A DNA stretch of 37,127 nt, from NCBI GenBank assembly GCA_015039365.1, contig WION01000524.1, positions 1 through 37,127 on the forward strand, written 5' to 3'. How positions within the stretch are numbered: the stretch's first letter is position 1; each line of letters begins with the position of its first letter. Below, in pieces: positions 1-10,447 of this stretch. A program made the position numbers and the translations under genes. Under the pieces are notes generated by a model. The model was not told the origin of the DNA, ran no database searches, and saw only the letters and a list, made by a program, of their open reading frames with translations. This DNA is from Amanita rubescens. Lineage: Eukaryota > Basidiomycota > Agaricomycetes > Agaricales > Amanitaceae.

Positions 1-413
1 ATGGAAGAAGTCGATGTCGCATCAAGTAATCTCGTCTCTAGACACGTTCGTATTTCCGCAATTTTGAATGATTGATTGAATGGGATGTCTAGCCAAGCAA
101 AGTCTGACGGAGGGAGCGAATATGTAGACGAAGGCCTCGAAAGGGGCGAGTCTATGAATGAGGATGAGGTGCGGTCGCGTATGCCCTGACTGGAAACCAA
201 ATGTTCAGGAATAGTACCGCAGGGGGAGAGTCCCCCAACCGTGAAGCTGCGATTCAGGCGAACGTCAACATAAGGCGGCTGAAGGACAAATGCGAGTAAA
301 AGAAAACGCGCCGAGGACATAGACAGTCCTACAACCCAGAAATAACCTTCGACAGCGGCTCTCATCAGCTATTACAACTCACCAGTCAGCCGAAATTGCA
401 GTGCTTCACATCA
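1..413. other. Window edge, no gene recognised
   Basis: I see no open frame with protein-like character and no RNA gene in this stretch. It may be the upstream region of the degraded gene that begins at 414. Confidence 0.4.
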
Positions 414-1681
414 TGAAGCAGTTTAATTTCCATCCTGGCCAATTGGAACAAATCTTGTCCGGTTAGTCCCTCATTCAATATTCTCGGGTCGAGGTTGGTT
501 GAATTTTAATATCTATTTCAGAGGAAGGCTTGCAAGTCAGCTTTTCTAAAGTCAAGTACAAACAAATCGCTCCGTTCGTTGGACTTGACTATTGGAAACG
601 GTTTCTGACGCCAAAACTTTCACACTCCATCGCTCTCGCATCCCGACACCACTTCTCAAGTCCATAGTGCAAGATTTGGACGTTATGCTCGTTCAGTATG
701 GCCCATTCCATGATCATCTGACTGAAGAAACTAGATCTCGCTTCCTCTCTCCTGTAAGTACTTTATGATTTCATTTACGGCACAAATCTCAAGATGTGCG
801 CAGATATTCAATAACCTCGTAGCGCAATTCGGTTTCCATTCTCAGAAATGAACCTGAGCCAGTATCGAAAGCCGCATCACTACAAGAGGAAGGATTGAAT
901 ATTACTTCAAAGCATTTGGCGCCGTCGCAATTCTCTGCATCGAAATCAAGCCTGAGATTGGAGACAAAAGATGGGCGTTTAAATGCGATCGCTCAAGTCA
1001 TAGCCGAATGCGAAGGTTAGTTTTCATTTTGACGCACAACTATAATCTGATACAAGCAATCCTGTAGCATGTGACTGGGATAACTCGCAAGCAAACTTTT
1101 GCGGCATCCCTATCTACGGCATTCTCTGTGACGGTATAACGTTCGAATTCTTCTTGTTTGATGGAAGTACCCGACCGTCCGACTTTTACCGTGGATGCTT
1201 CCCAGGAGATCCTAAACATCTTCGACGAGGTCTGCGGCTCAGCGATTTCACATTGATGGAGAAGACTACAGAATTCATCTGTGACTTGCGGCCGATATGC
1301 GAGTCCATCTTTGATATAATGGTGGTTGGATATATATCAGGCTTGACAGCTTATCGTGACCAGTCGTTCAGGCAAGGTATCAAACAGGGGGAACCAATAA
1401 AGAGCTTGGACAAATGGAATTTGGCAGTCCAACGTGCGGAGGAGGCGCTAAGTAAGTCCCGTGGAGCAGAACTAATGCGTCAAGCGGCGTATTTCGATGA
1501 TGCCGACACAATAGCTCAAAACGCGATAAATACCCTCAAACTCAGTATGGAACTCCTGCATGTTGTCATGTTGTAATTAATCTATGTGGGTTTTAGCATA
1601 GAGCTGATACCGGAACCAATCTTTTACGAAACACCACTCATCATGAGCGGTTGGGATGACGAAGCGATTCAACGGACGTAA
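414..1681 (+). pseudogene. Frameshifted hypothetical protein, possibly PD-(D/E)XK-like
   Basis: A multi-exon coding region can be followed from an ATG at 414 (start MKQFNFHPGQLEQ) through introns near 470-522 and 755-806 to a TAA at 1679-1681 (end MSGWDDEAIQRT). The longest uninterrupted piece is 1154-1576. The frame is broken several times. One break is near 650-665. Between about 840 and 1010 the conserved-looking text moves between frames: IEYYFKAFGAVAILCIEIK lies in one frame and RLNAIAQVIAECE in another. The junction before the last exon (about 1540-1608) also fails to keep phase. The layout resembles a hypothetical family common in mushroom genomes. The IEIK segment is compatible with the E-x-K part of a PD-(D/E)XK nuclease fold, but that is only a suggestion. 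Multiple frame breaks argue for a pseudogene, or for poor sequence here. Confidence 0.6.
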
Positions 1682-2625
1682 GGAACACCGCAATGTAATT
1701 CTTTCTCTCGAAAGCTATAATTAATGATGCAATGACGATGATGCGATAGAAGCGAGTGATTGAGTTAGACGTGAGAGCAATGCGCCTTTCGCCCTCAATA
1801 CTATATAACGCGTGTGGACACTTGTTTGGATAGCTTCTCCCATTTCACGTATCTTACACCCAGAAACTCGGCCATCATGGGACATCCTGACGTGCTGGAT
1901 AGGGAAGAGATGATCGATTTCGTGCAGCCTTGGTCGCTGACATTGACGTGGCCAAGATGGTGATCAACCATTAGTTGCTAGCTATGGTTCAAGCTTTCAA
2001 GACTGCATGTGCCTTGGAAAGGCATGGATTAGGTCGTCTGCTTCCGCTTGCACCATAGCTATGAGGTACCAGCAATCTTGAGGAGCACAATTGATATGTA
2101 TTCCCAGATGAGATTGCCACTGGACTCCCATCCAATGATCCTGCTATTGTTCTATTGATGTGTATGAATGATAAGTGCACCATCACAATCTGTATGCTAT
2201 CATATTGAAAATGTTAAGTAAGGTGTACTTAACACTTCAGTTTTCTCCATATGCCTTTGAGTCCCTTAGTAAACTTATTCTTAGGTTGTGTTGCAATGTG
2301 TTCAAGTTGTTGTTCACTGTGACCAGGATTAGAAGGCTACATCAAAGAACGGGTCAGATGTAACTTGGCAGTTGGTGTGCAATGATAAATACCATGGGTA
2401 CCAAATCTTGACCCTGCCCATGTACCTGATGGGCAACCTCTTTGAAATGGTCAAAGGTACTGGGGATCTATACAGAATACAAATCTAGTACTAATGACAA
2501 TTAAATGAATGTGCATGTGACCTACTATGGGCTCTTGTTCTTCAGGTTGTTGGATCTCAGATAGCTGGTCAAGGGGCTTTGACTAAGCAAAAGAAGTTAT
2601 TAGATATAAGTAAAGGTCAGCTTGC
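1682..2625. other. Intergenic; possible short gene remnant near 1877
   Basis: A TATA-like element (ctatataacg, 1801-1810) precedes an ATG at 1877 that opens MGHPDVLDREEMIDF. A neighbouring frame then continues (AALVADIDVAKMVINH), ending at a TAG near 1974. This could be the first exon of a lost gene. From about 2050 onward the sequence becomes AT-richer and almost free of CpG, which continues into the NB-ARC gene. Nothing else is recognised. Confidence 0.25.
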
Positions 2626-3399
2626 TTAGTTTACCATGTTCTCAGGTTGGTTATGATCTTGCTGAACTGTCAGAAGAACTTGATTGGAAGGGGCTTGGTT
2701 GGTGATACTGGTGACAGTTGCATCCAGATGGCCTGATTCAGGCTTCACTGTTTTGGCATTTATCACATCCAACTCCAGTTCCTCTGCATCATTCAACCCT
2801 TCTTCATTCAACATCTCCATCAGCAGCTTCTGTGCTTCATCCCACCTTTCTTGCTTCAAATATGCCAAATTGGACATACTAGCAAGAGTAGATGTGTGGT
2901 CTGGTCCAAGCTTTGCTTTGAATGCATTCATCACATCCATCTCAAGCTTCTCTGCCTCATCCCACCTTCCCTGATTCCTGTATGCTGATGCCAAATTGGA
3001 CATACTGCTGAGAGTGTCTGGGTGGTCTGATCCAAGCTTTATTTTTCTTGTATTCATCACATCCATCTCAAGCTTCTCTGCCTCATCCCACCTTCCCTTA
3101 TTCCTGTATGTTGATGCCAAATTGTCCATGCTACTGAGAGTGTTTGGGTGGTCAGATCCAAACTTTGTTTTGAATGCATTCATCACACATCTCAAGCGGT
3201 GAGAGTGTCTGGGTGGTCTGATCCAAACTCTGTTTTGAATACATTCATCACATCTGTCTCAAGCTTCTCTGCCTCATCCCACTTTTCCTGATTCCTATAT
3301 GTTGATGCCAAAGTGGCCATACTACTGACTGTGTCTGGGTGGTCTGATCCAAACTTTGTTTTGAATTCATTCATCACATCTATCTCAAGCTTCTCTGCC
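2626..3399 (-). pseudogene. Decayed 3' tail of the TPR gene
   Basis: The TPR repeat text continues past the stop of the main gene but in other frames. An extra A in the A-run at about 3490-3497 (minus strand) shifts the frame; repeats then continue in the shifted frame to about 3192. At about 3190 most of one repeat is deleted, joining ...HPDTLT directly to a following CVMNAF and creating stops. A third open stretch (2626-3195) carries about three further repeats and a non-repeat end (QVLLTVQQDHNQPENMVN). These pieces are the former C-terminus of the NB-ARC/TPR protein. They would be translated only if the shift is a sequence error or is removed by splicing. Confidence 0.7.
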
Positions 3400-5390
3400 T
3401 CATCCCACCTTCCCTGATTCTTGTATGTTGATGCCAGATTGGACATGGTGGTAAGAGTGTCTAGGTGGTCTGATCCAAGCTTTGTTGTTTTTTGCATTCA
3501 TCACCTCTATCTGCAGCTTTTGTGCTTCATCCCACCTTTCCTGGTTGAAGTATGTTAATGCCAAGTTGGACATGCTGACAAGAGTATCTGGATGGTCTGA
3601 TCCAAGCTTTATTTTTCTTGCATTCATCACATCCACCTCAAGCTTCTCTGCCTTATCACACCTTCCCTGATTCCAGTATGTTGATGCCAGATTGGACATG
3701 GTGGTGAGAGTGTCTGGGTGGTCTGACCCAAACTTTGTTATGAACTCATTCAATGCATCTATCTGAAGCTTCTCTGCTTCATCCAACCTTCCCTGATTCC
3801 AGTATGTTGATGCCAAATTGACCATGCTGCTGAGAGTGGAAGGGTGGTCTGATCCAAGCTTTGTTTTGAATGCACTCATCACATCTATCTCAAGCTTTTC
3901 TGCCTCATCCCACCTTCCCTGACCCCTGTATGTTGATGCCAGACTGGACATGGCAGCAAGAGTGTCTTGGTGGTCTGATCCAAATTTTATTTTTCTTGCA
4001 TCCATCACATCTGTCTGAAGCTTCTCTGCCTTGTCCCACATTCCCTGATTCCAGTATATTAATGCCAAATTAGCCATGCTGCTGAGACTGGAAGGGTGGT
4101 CTGAGCCCAGCTTTGTTTTTCTTGCATTCATCACATCCATCTGAAGTTTTTCTGCCTCATCCCACCTTCCCTGGTCCCTATATGTTGATGCCAAATTGGC
4201 CATGCTGGTGAGTGTATCTGGGTGGTCTAATCCAAGTTCTGTTTTGGATGTGTTCATCACATCTATCTCAAGCTTCTCTGCTTCATCCCACCTTCCCTGA
4301 TTCTGGTATGTTGATGCCAAATTGGCCATGCTACCAAGAGTGGATGGATGATCTGGTCCAAGCTTTGTTTTAAATGCATTTGTCACTTCTATCTGAAGCT
4401 TCTCTGCCTCATTCCACCTACCCTGATCCCTGTATGTTGATGCCAAATTGACCATGCTGCTGAGAGTGTCTGGGTGGTCTGATCCAAACTTTGTTTTGTA
4501 CACATCCATCACATCTGTCTGAAGCTTCTCTGCCTCATCCCACTTTCCCTGGTTCTTGTATGTTAATGCCAAATTGGACATGCTAGTGAGAATGGAAGGA
4601 TGGACTGATTGAAACTTTGTTTTTCTTGCATTCATCACATCCACCTCAAGCTTCTCTGCCTCATCCCACCTTCCCTTATTCCTGTATGTTGATGCCAAAT
4701 TGTCCATGCTACTGAGAGTGTTTGGGTGGTCAGATCCAAACTTTGTTTTGAATGCATTCATCACATCCATCTCAAGCTTCTCTGCCTCATTCCACCTTCC
4801 CTGACTCCTATATGTTGATGCCAAATTGGCCATGCTTGTGAGTGTGGAAGGGTGGTCTGATCCAAGCTTTGTGTTGAATGCATTCATCACATCCATCTCA
4901 AGCTTCTCTGCCTTGTCCCACCTTCCCTGATTCCTGTATGTTGATGCCAGATTGGCAATGCTGATGAGAGTGGATGGGTGGTCTGATCCAAGGTTTATTT
5001 TGAATCCATCTATTACATCCATCTGAAGCTTCTCTGCCTCATCCCACTTCCCTTGATTCCTATATATTGATGCCAAATTGGCCATGCTGGTGAATGTGTC
5101 CGTGTGATCTGATCCAAGCTTTGTTTTGAATGCATCAATCACACCTATTTGATGCTTCTCTGCCTCATCCCACCTTCCCTGATTCATGTATGTTGATGTC
5201 AGATTGGACATGCTGGTGAGAGTACCTGGGTGGTCTGATCCAAAGTTTACTTTGAATGCATTCATTACATCAATCTGAAGCTTCTCTGCCTCATCCCACC
5301 TTCCCTGATTCCTGTATGCTGTTGCCAAATTTCCCATGCTAATAAGAGTGTCTGGGTGGTCCAATCCAAGTTTCATTTTTCTTTGATGCA
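2740..5390 (-). repeat. 126-bp tandem TPR-coding repeats
   Basis: About 20 units of 126 bp (42 codons) run head to tail, including the degraded tail. Neighbouring units are similar enough to suggest continuing homogenisation. One stretch of about 121 bp at 3067-3187 looks identical by eye to 4645-4765, although other units separate them. Confidence 0.85.
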
Positions 5391-7007
5391 CTGCAACATG
5401 TAACAATTTTTCTTGTTCATCCCAGCTCCCAGCACGATCAAATGCAAGTGCAAATCTTGCATATTCATCATCATAGTACTTGTCATTCAACTTGAATTCC
5501 AATCCATGCAAAAAGTTTGACCTGATGTGTGGTGTGAGTGATTGACAGAATTCATAATTATCAGTATTCCAGTCAAGGGCTATTGAACAGGATAAAAGTG
5601 CTCTTGCTCTGTAATATTGATCAGTTACTTGTGTTTTTGGTATGCAGTTCCTACTCCAGGCATTTACTAGTAGGTGCATAGAATACAAGTGACTATGACT
5701 CCTGATTAAAGAGAAGGAGAGTAAAACCTGGATGCCATGCAGAAAATGTAATTTGTCCCAATCCCCATCTTCCCCCAAGAACACAGTTTCATCATCCAGC
5801 AAACTCAATGATGATGAAACATACACATGATCCTCAATATTTCTTTTCTTGTAATTCTCAGCAGCATTTTTGAATAATTCTTGTGGTATATTAGCATGAT
5901 CCAGGAAAGCAAAAATCCTCAAGAGCTTGATGGCACTTTGTGCTCCAACAGATTCCTGTGAACTATTTTTTGCAGCCATATCCTCCATCTTTTTTATGGA
6001 AATGTCCCATGTCCCATATGTAGATGTTCCATAATCTGAGGCACCCTCAAATCCAGGAGTGTCCCTCATTAATTTGTGCTTGTATCTTGTGTACAATTCC
6101 AAATAGCCATTAATGCTGCAACCACAGGAATGCATATATGCTCCTGCTTGGTCAATGGCAAGGGGGATTCCATCCAATTGTGACACAAACTTCTGTGCCA
6201 GATTATAGATATCATCATCTGTGTCATCAAGCATGGCTGACTTCAGAAGCAAAGAAATAGCATCCTCGTCTTCCATGCCATGAATCTCCATTGAGTTCTT
6301 GCTCAATGCAAACTTCTTCAACCCAATATTCCTACTTGTTATCATAACATTTCCTCCATTTCCTGGTGGAAGGAAATTCTCAACTACTGAGTAATGTTCA
6401 TCTGCTCCATCATACACCATCAAAAAATTGTGCCTTTGAGAGATCCAATGAAGAGCAGATCTGGCTGAGGGTCTACCATCTGGTGAAGTACAGTAGGTTG
6501 AGGATATTTGTGTGAGCATGAATTCAACACTTTTCTCTGAAGATGCATTGATCCAGAATATGTCAGAGAACCTTGAAGAGGTTCATCATGATGACAGTTA
6601 AATTGCCATACTAATATTATAAGATACTCACAAATCAGTATTTTCTTCAATAAATTTAAGGCAAATCTGTGTCTTTCCAATCCCACCTAAACCATGCAAT
6701 AGGAAAAAATTCCTTTGTCCTTGATCTTGGGAGGTAAAATGGTCCTTAAGCTTCTGCAAGTACTTGTCTTGACCTGTGAAGAAAGTGCTAGAATGTTTAA
6801 TAGCAGGTAAAGGAGGTAGATCAATGTCAGAAGGGTCTGAAAGATAGTAATTAATCTATGTATGAGTCTTCATTATTGACAGAATCCTGGTGTAATAATG
6901 CTGAAATGCAATACCTCTATGAATTGGCCATCCATAACAATGACATTCTGGAATCCAGCAAAGATACCAGCATTCCCTGCTACCTGAGGTATGTCTGCTG
7001 ACATCAT
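3400..7007 (-). CDS. NB-ARC protein with kinesin-light-chain-type TPR repeats
   Basis: STAND-type P-loop ATPase, the fungal counterpart of an NLR: NB-ARC switch plus TPR sensor. The gene model is 6915-7007, 6856-6914 intron, 6632-6855, 6572-6631 intron, 3400-6571. It totals 3489 nt and stays in frame throughout, giving 1162 aa. A short N-terminus is followed by the Walker A motif GLGGIGKT, a Walker-B-like FLMVYDGAD, an ITSRN motif (RNBS-B type) and LDGIPLAIDQAGAY (GLPL type). After a linker (to about 5390) come about 15 TPR units of 42 residues, each of the form LGSDHPDTLxSMxNLASTYxNQGRWDEAEKL. The repeats are unusually alike at DNA level. The frame ends at 3400 soon after a one-base shift, so the last residues (from AWIRPPRH) are out of register and the original protein was longer. 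The start ATG at 7007 has a second ATG right behind it. The whole gene is strikingly CpG-poor. Confidence 0.88.
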
Positions 7008-8884
7008 GATGGTGACTGGGTGTTGTGCAATGAATGATGTGCTATATGGTGGTCAAGAAGAAAGGAAGTGATGTCACATGTCACATGAAACTTCGTGGTA
7101 AAGGGCTCTCGAGTCTCGGCGCTGTCCGGCACATGGTGGAACTGATGAACAAACAATCGCATATATAGTGCAGGCTACGGCAGCTCCTCCCACCACGGAC
7201 AATTTGATCACCTGCACAAGCTTATCACCTCAATGCCTGGTTCACACCTCGCCCCGTCATCAATGTGATTTTGCTTTCCCCATTACTGAGTCACCTGCTG
7301 ACAGATGAATTCGACGTGGTGAGTTGTGTGGCCCGCCAACTTTATCCGATTGAACTAAATAGCCACCCCTTCAGTTCCTGCTCTACATGTGCCAACCTTT
7401 TTAGAATGCTACGCGCAAGTGGCGGGGCCGTATCTGTCGACGCATCGTCATGATGTCCGTGATATCTGTCGATTCATCATCTGATAGATGATAGATGATC
7501 GACAAGATTAACGTGAAAACGAATCTATCAAATACATCATCATCAGCTGCATGGGTTCATTTGACCTTACCAGTAGAATAGAACTGATACAATCTATACT
7601 TGACCAAGGAGCGCATGATTTTTAACACCTGCACTCCGACAAACAAGGTCGAATACTACGAAAGCTGCGCATCGTGCAACGGCAACTATCGATACCGGCA
7701 TCTTTTAGCCATCACCATAAGTACCCAAGCGCCCACTCACCTTGCCCCAAACTCCCCAACGAAACACGATAAACCGCCAAGGGATCCTCATCATCCCTTT
7801 CCTGCCTAACGACAAACCTCACAAACATACTCCGAAGCTGCTCCTCCCGAACCAGGGTTGAACCCGTTATTGTTTACCGCATTTCGTCGACATGTCACCG
7901 GTTGAGTGCGCTCCCGCAGCTCCTTGTATCCTGGAGCGAAGAGAAGCGCAGCATATCTGGGAACGACCTTTGGGCGAGGTCCGAGCTCCTATGCTCGTTC
8001 AGCCTGAACTTCAGCCCCTTTTCAACCCGATTATCGTGTTCGCCCGAGGATAACATGTACGCGCCAACAAATTTTGTTCGATAGGAGAATTGCGTAGAAA
8101 TCAGGTTGGGTGATAGTATGGGTTTGAACGGGAGAGACTGGTAGAGTAGATGAGGTTTGAAAGCGAACCGTCGGACGTCAGGAAGATGGTTGAGACGAAG
8201 GTTTTGAAGGTATATTAGGTGTGAAAGGCTTGAGTATGTCGCGCGAGTTGCTTCCAAAAACGCTGAGATTGACTGAGGCATCCGGTGAGCGTAGGGCTGC
8301 GGCCAAACTTTTGGGACAAAATCCACTTTTCTTAGCCCTAGGTCGGAAATGCGGAACGACAACTCACCAGACTCCCAACGAAGTGCAATAAACCTCCGAC
8401 GGATCATCATCACAATTCATCCCGTCCTTCGGTTGCATATCACAGATTGAATGGCTCACAAGCCCCAACTTGAATCCTATCGTCAACTCAGCAATCCTAA
8501 TCTCCCCCTCCAGGCAACGTCGCCGCTGATCCAAGGCACCTCCTTCAGCGCCCTGGGAATATGATCAGCCAATCTACGGATGCACCATCTCCTCCCTCAA
8601 ATCCTTCGGCCTAAACAACTGCTGAGCCGAAATGACGCCCGGCCCGCATCCCGGAGCAGACAAACTTGGGAACGTGTCCAAGATCGCCCGTTCGCGTTTC
8701 AATCCCACTTTGTGCCCAGGCGAATGTATGCATTAGCAACGTGGTATGAGTGTAGATGAGGAGAAACTGGGCTAAGTGAAAGTTCAGGTTTAAACGGGAG
8801 ACATGAGAGCGGGGGTGAAAGGGAGAATGATAGTTGAGAGTCGAGACGGAAGTTTGAGGAGTTCCGAGTCGTAAGCGAGCTACA
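7008..8884. other. Intergenic, no gene recognised
   Basis: CpG content jumps back to normal at about 7085. The longest open stretch (7895-8413, minus) has no protein-like pattern that I recognise. Segments near 7900-8130 and 8640-8830 look loosely alike and may be an old duplication. No RNA gene seen. Confidence 0.35.
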
Positions 8885-9310
8885 CGTTCTTCATGGCGCT
8901 TTTGAGCATTCCAACGGTTCCATTCACGTCAGGCTCGATTAGTTCTTATATGCATAAGTTATAGAAAAGGAGTGATGAGATTTGCGCACCCTTTGGATCG
9001 TCGACGTTGTAATGGAACGGAGAAGCCGCATGTTGGATGGCATCTATACCCTTTACAGCATCATCAAATGCTCCTTCCTATGATAACGTCAGGATATCGC
9101 GCCATAAATCATCCGCCAAACTCACTTTTGTGGTATCCTCAACGACGAACTCAAAATTGTCACACGTACGACTTGAACACATCTACTAGAAAAGCACTCT
9201 TTTCCCTTGACCGAACGGTACCATGAACAGAGCACCCTTGTTCAAGGAGGGTGCGATGAAGCCGTTCGCGCCTGATACGAGTTTTTTGATCCTGGAGCTA
9301 CGACAGGCAT
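8885..9310 (-). pseudogene. Truncated copy of the SDR gene
   Basis: This segment matches the 5' part of the SDR gene at about 18195-18648, and the similarity continues past the start codon into the upstream region to about 9400. The start codon (9308-9310) and first codons (MPVVAPGSK) are preserved. Then the Rossmann glycine motif is broken: text corresponding to the segment between FIA and LLEQG is deleted, and further small indels shift the frame. Only the region of exons 1-2 and the start of exon 3 is present; the catalytic YxxxK region and everything after it are missing. It is a dead partial duplicate about 9.3 kb from the intact gene. Confidence 0.85.
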
Positions 9311-10447
9311 GATGAGCTTATGCTGAGTGACTAAGACAGGAGAAGACGGGGACGGAAAGCTTGGCGAGCCGGTGGCCCGAATCCGTCCGATCACCACGCT
9401 GGTTGATACTATAGGGGACAGGAGGCGACGCATAAGCAGAATGGAAATGCGCGAGCGGCACAGGAAGTGAAGGCTGTATGACGAGGGTCTGGAAGGGCGA
9501 GGTCGGTAGCAGAGGAGATGTGGGTAGCGGAGGAGATGTGGGTAGCAGTATCTGCAAATGAAATGCGAGATATGCATTCATCGCCTCAGCTAGAGCGGCG
9601 TTTCGCAGACCTGTACCTTGACAGTGAATCTGAGCCATGTTGTGTGAGGGGGAAGTAAGGGGACGAATAGGGTTGAACGAAAAATTCCGAGTTGCGAGCG
9701 CTGGCGGCTATGTAGTGTCAGATAGAAGCTGCGAACATGATTTTCCAGTCTGTGGATATGGTAAGTTGACCATCTCGGACCAGCCTTGGCGTCTTGTCCC
9801 AGATAGATGACGACGAGGAGAGGAAAAAGGACGGGAGCGGCGGTTTTTACGTGTGTTGAGGGGGGTGTCCGCGGAGGTGGCAGTAATGACGGGACTGGCA
9901 GGGATGGGAGACATGAACGAGGGAGTTTTGGACTGGTAGAGATCGAGGAATCATTCCACAGCTGAGGCCGAGGCGAGTTGATCGTCTGGCCTTGGGCGTG
10001 CTGTGTTCGAGCAGGCGGCGGCCTGAGCGTGTCTTGCGTGCGTACTATGGTGGACTAGTGCACGGCTAGGAAGTTGAGACTGATGGCACTATGGTCACGG
10101 TAGTATGTGCGCTGACGCGACAGAGACCAGAGTTGCCAAATGGAGAAGTTCGTTCTCACGCGCAGCCCCACGGTCACCCGACAGTGGACACCGTTATCTC
10201 TTCGATCTTGAGCCCACACACTCTGAACCTCACCTACATCTAGTAAACTACATCATCTAACTCACCACTGTTCTCTGATTTCTTAATCCAGAAGCCAGAC
10301 ACATCATCCATTGCTCCTATCAAGTCCAGGACACTTCTTGATTCACACACCAGCTACCATTGCTTTTTTCCATCATCTCTGGTGTGCATTTCCTTTTCAC
10401 CACCCCTCATCAGACAATCTCATCTTGATCATAGTACAACTTCAGTC
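9311..10447. other. Intergenic and GTPase upstream region
   Basis: It begins with sequence duplicated from the SDR promoter (to about 9400). A short tandem repeat of an 18-bp unit (ggtagcagaggagatgtg, about 2.5 copies) lies near 9502-9550. Open stretches on the minus strand look like chance products of GC-rich sequence. From about 10205 the sequence turns AT-richer and CpG-poor. The last 200 bases before the GTPase ATG are rich in C, T and A, as is common for a basidiomycete promoter. Confidence 0.4.

Noticed and set aside
2684..4073. Plus-strand open stretches opposite the TPR gene
   Set aside because: They mirror the 126-bp repeat in reverse and carry no domain of their own.
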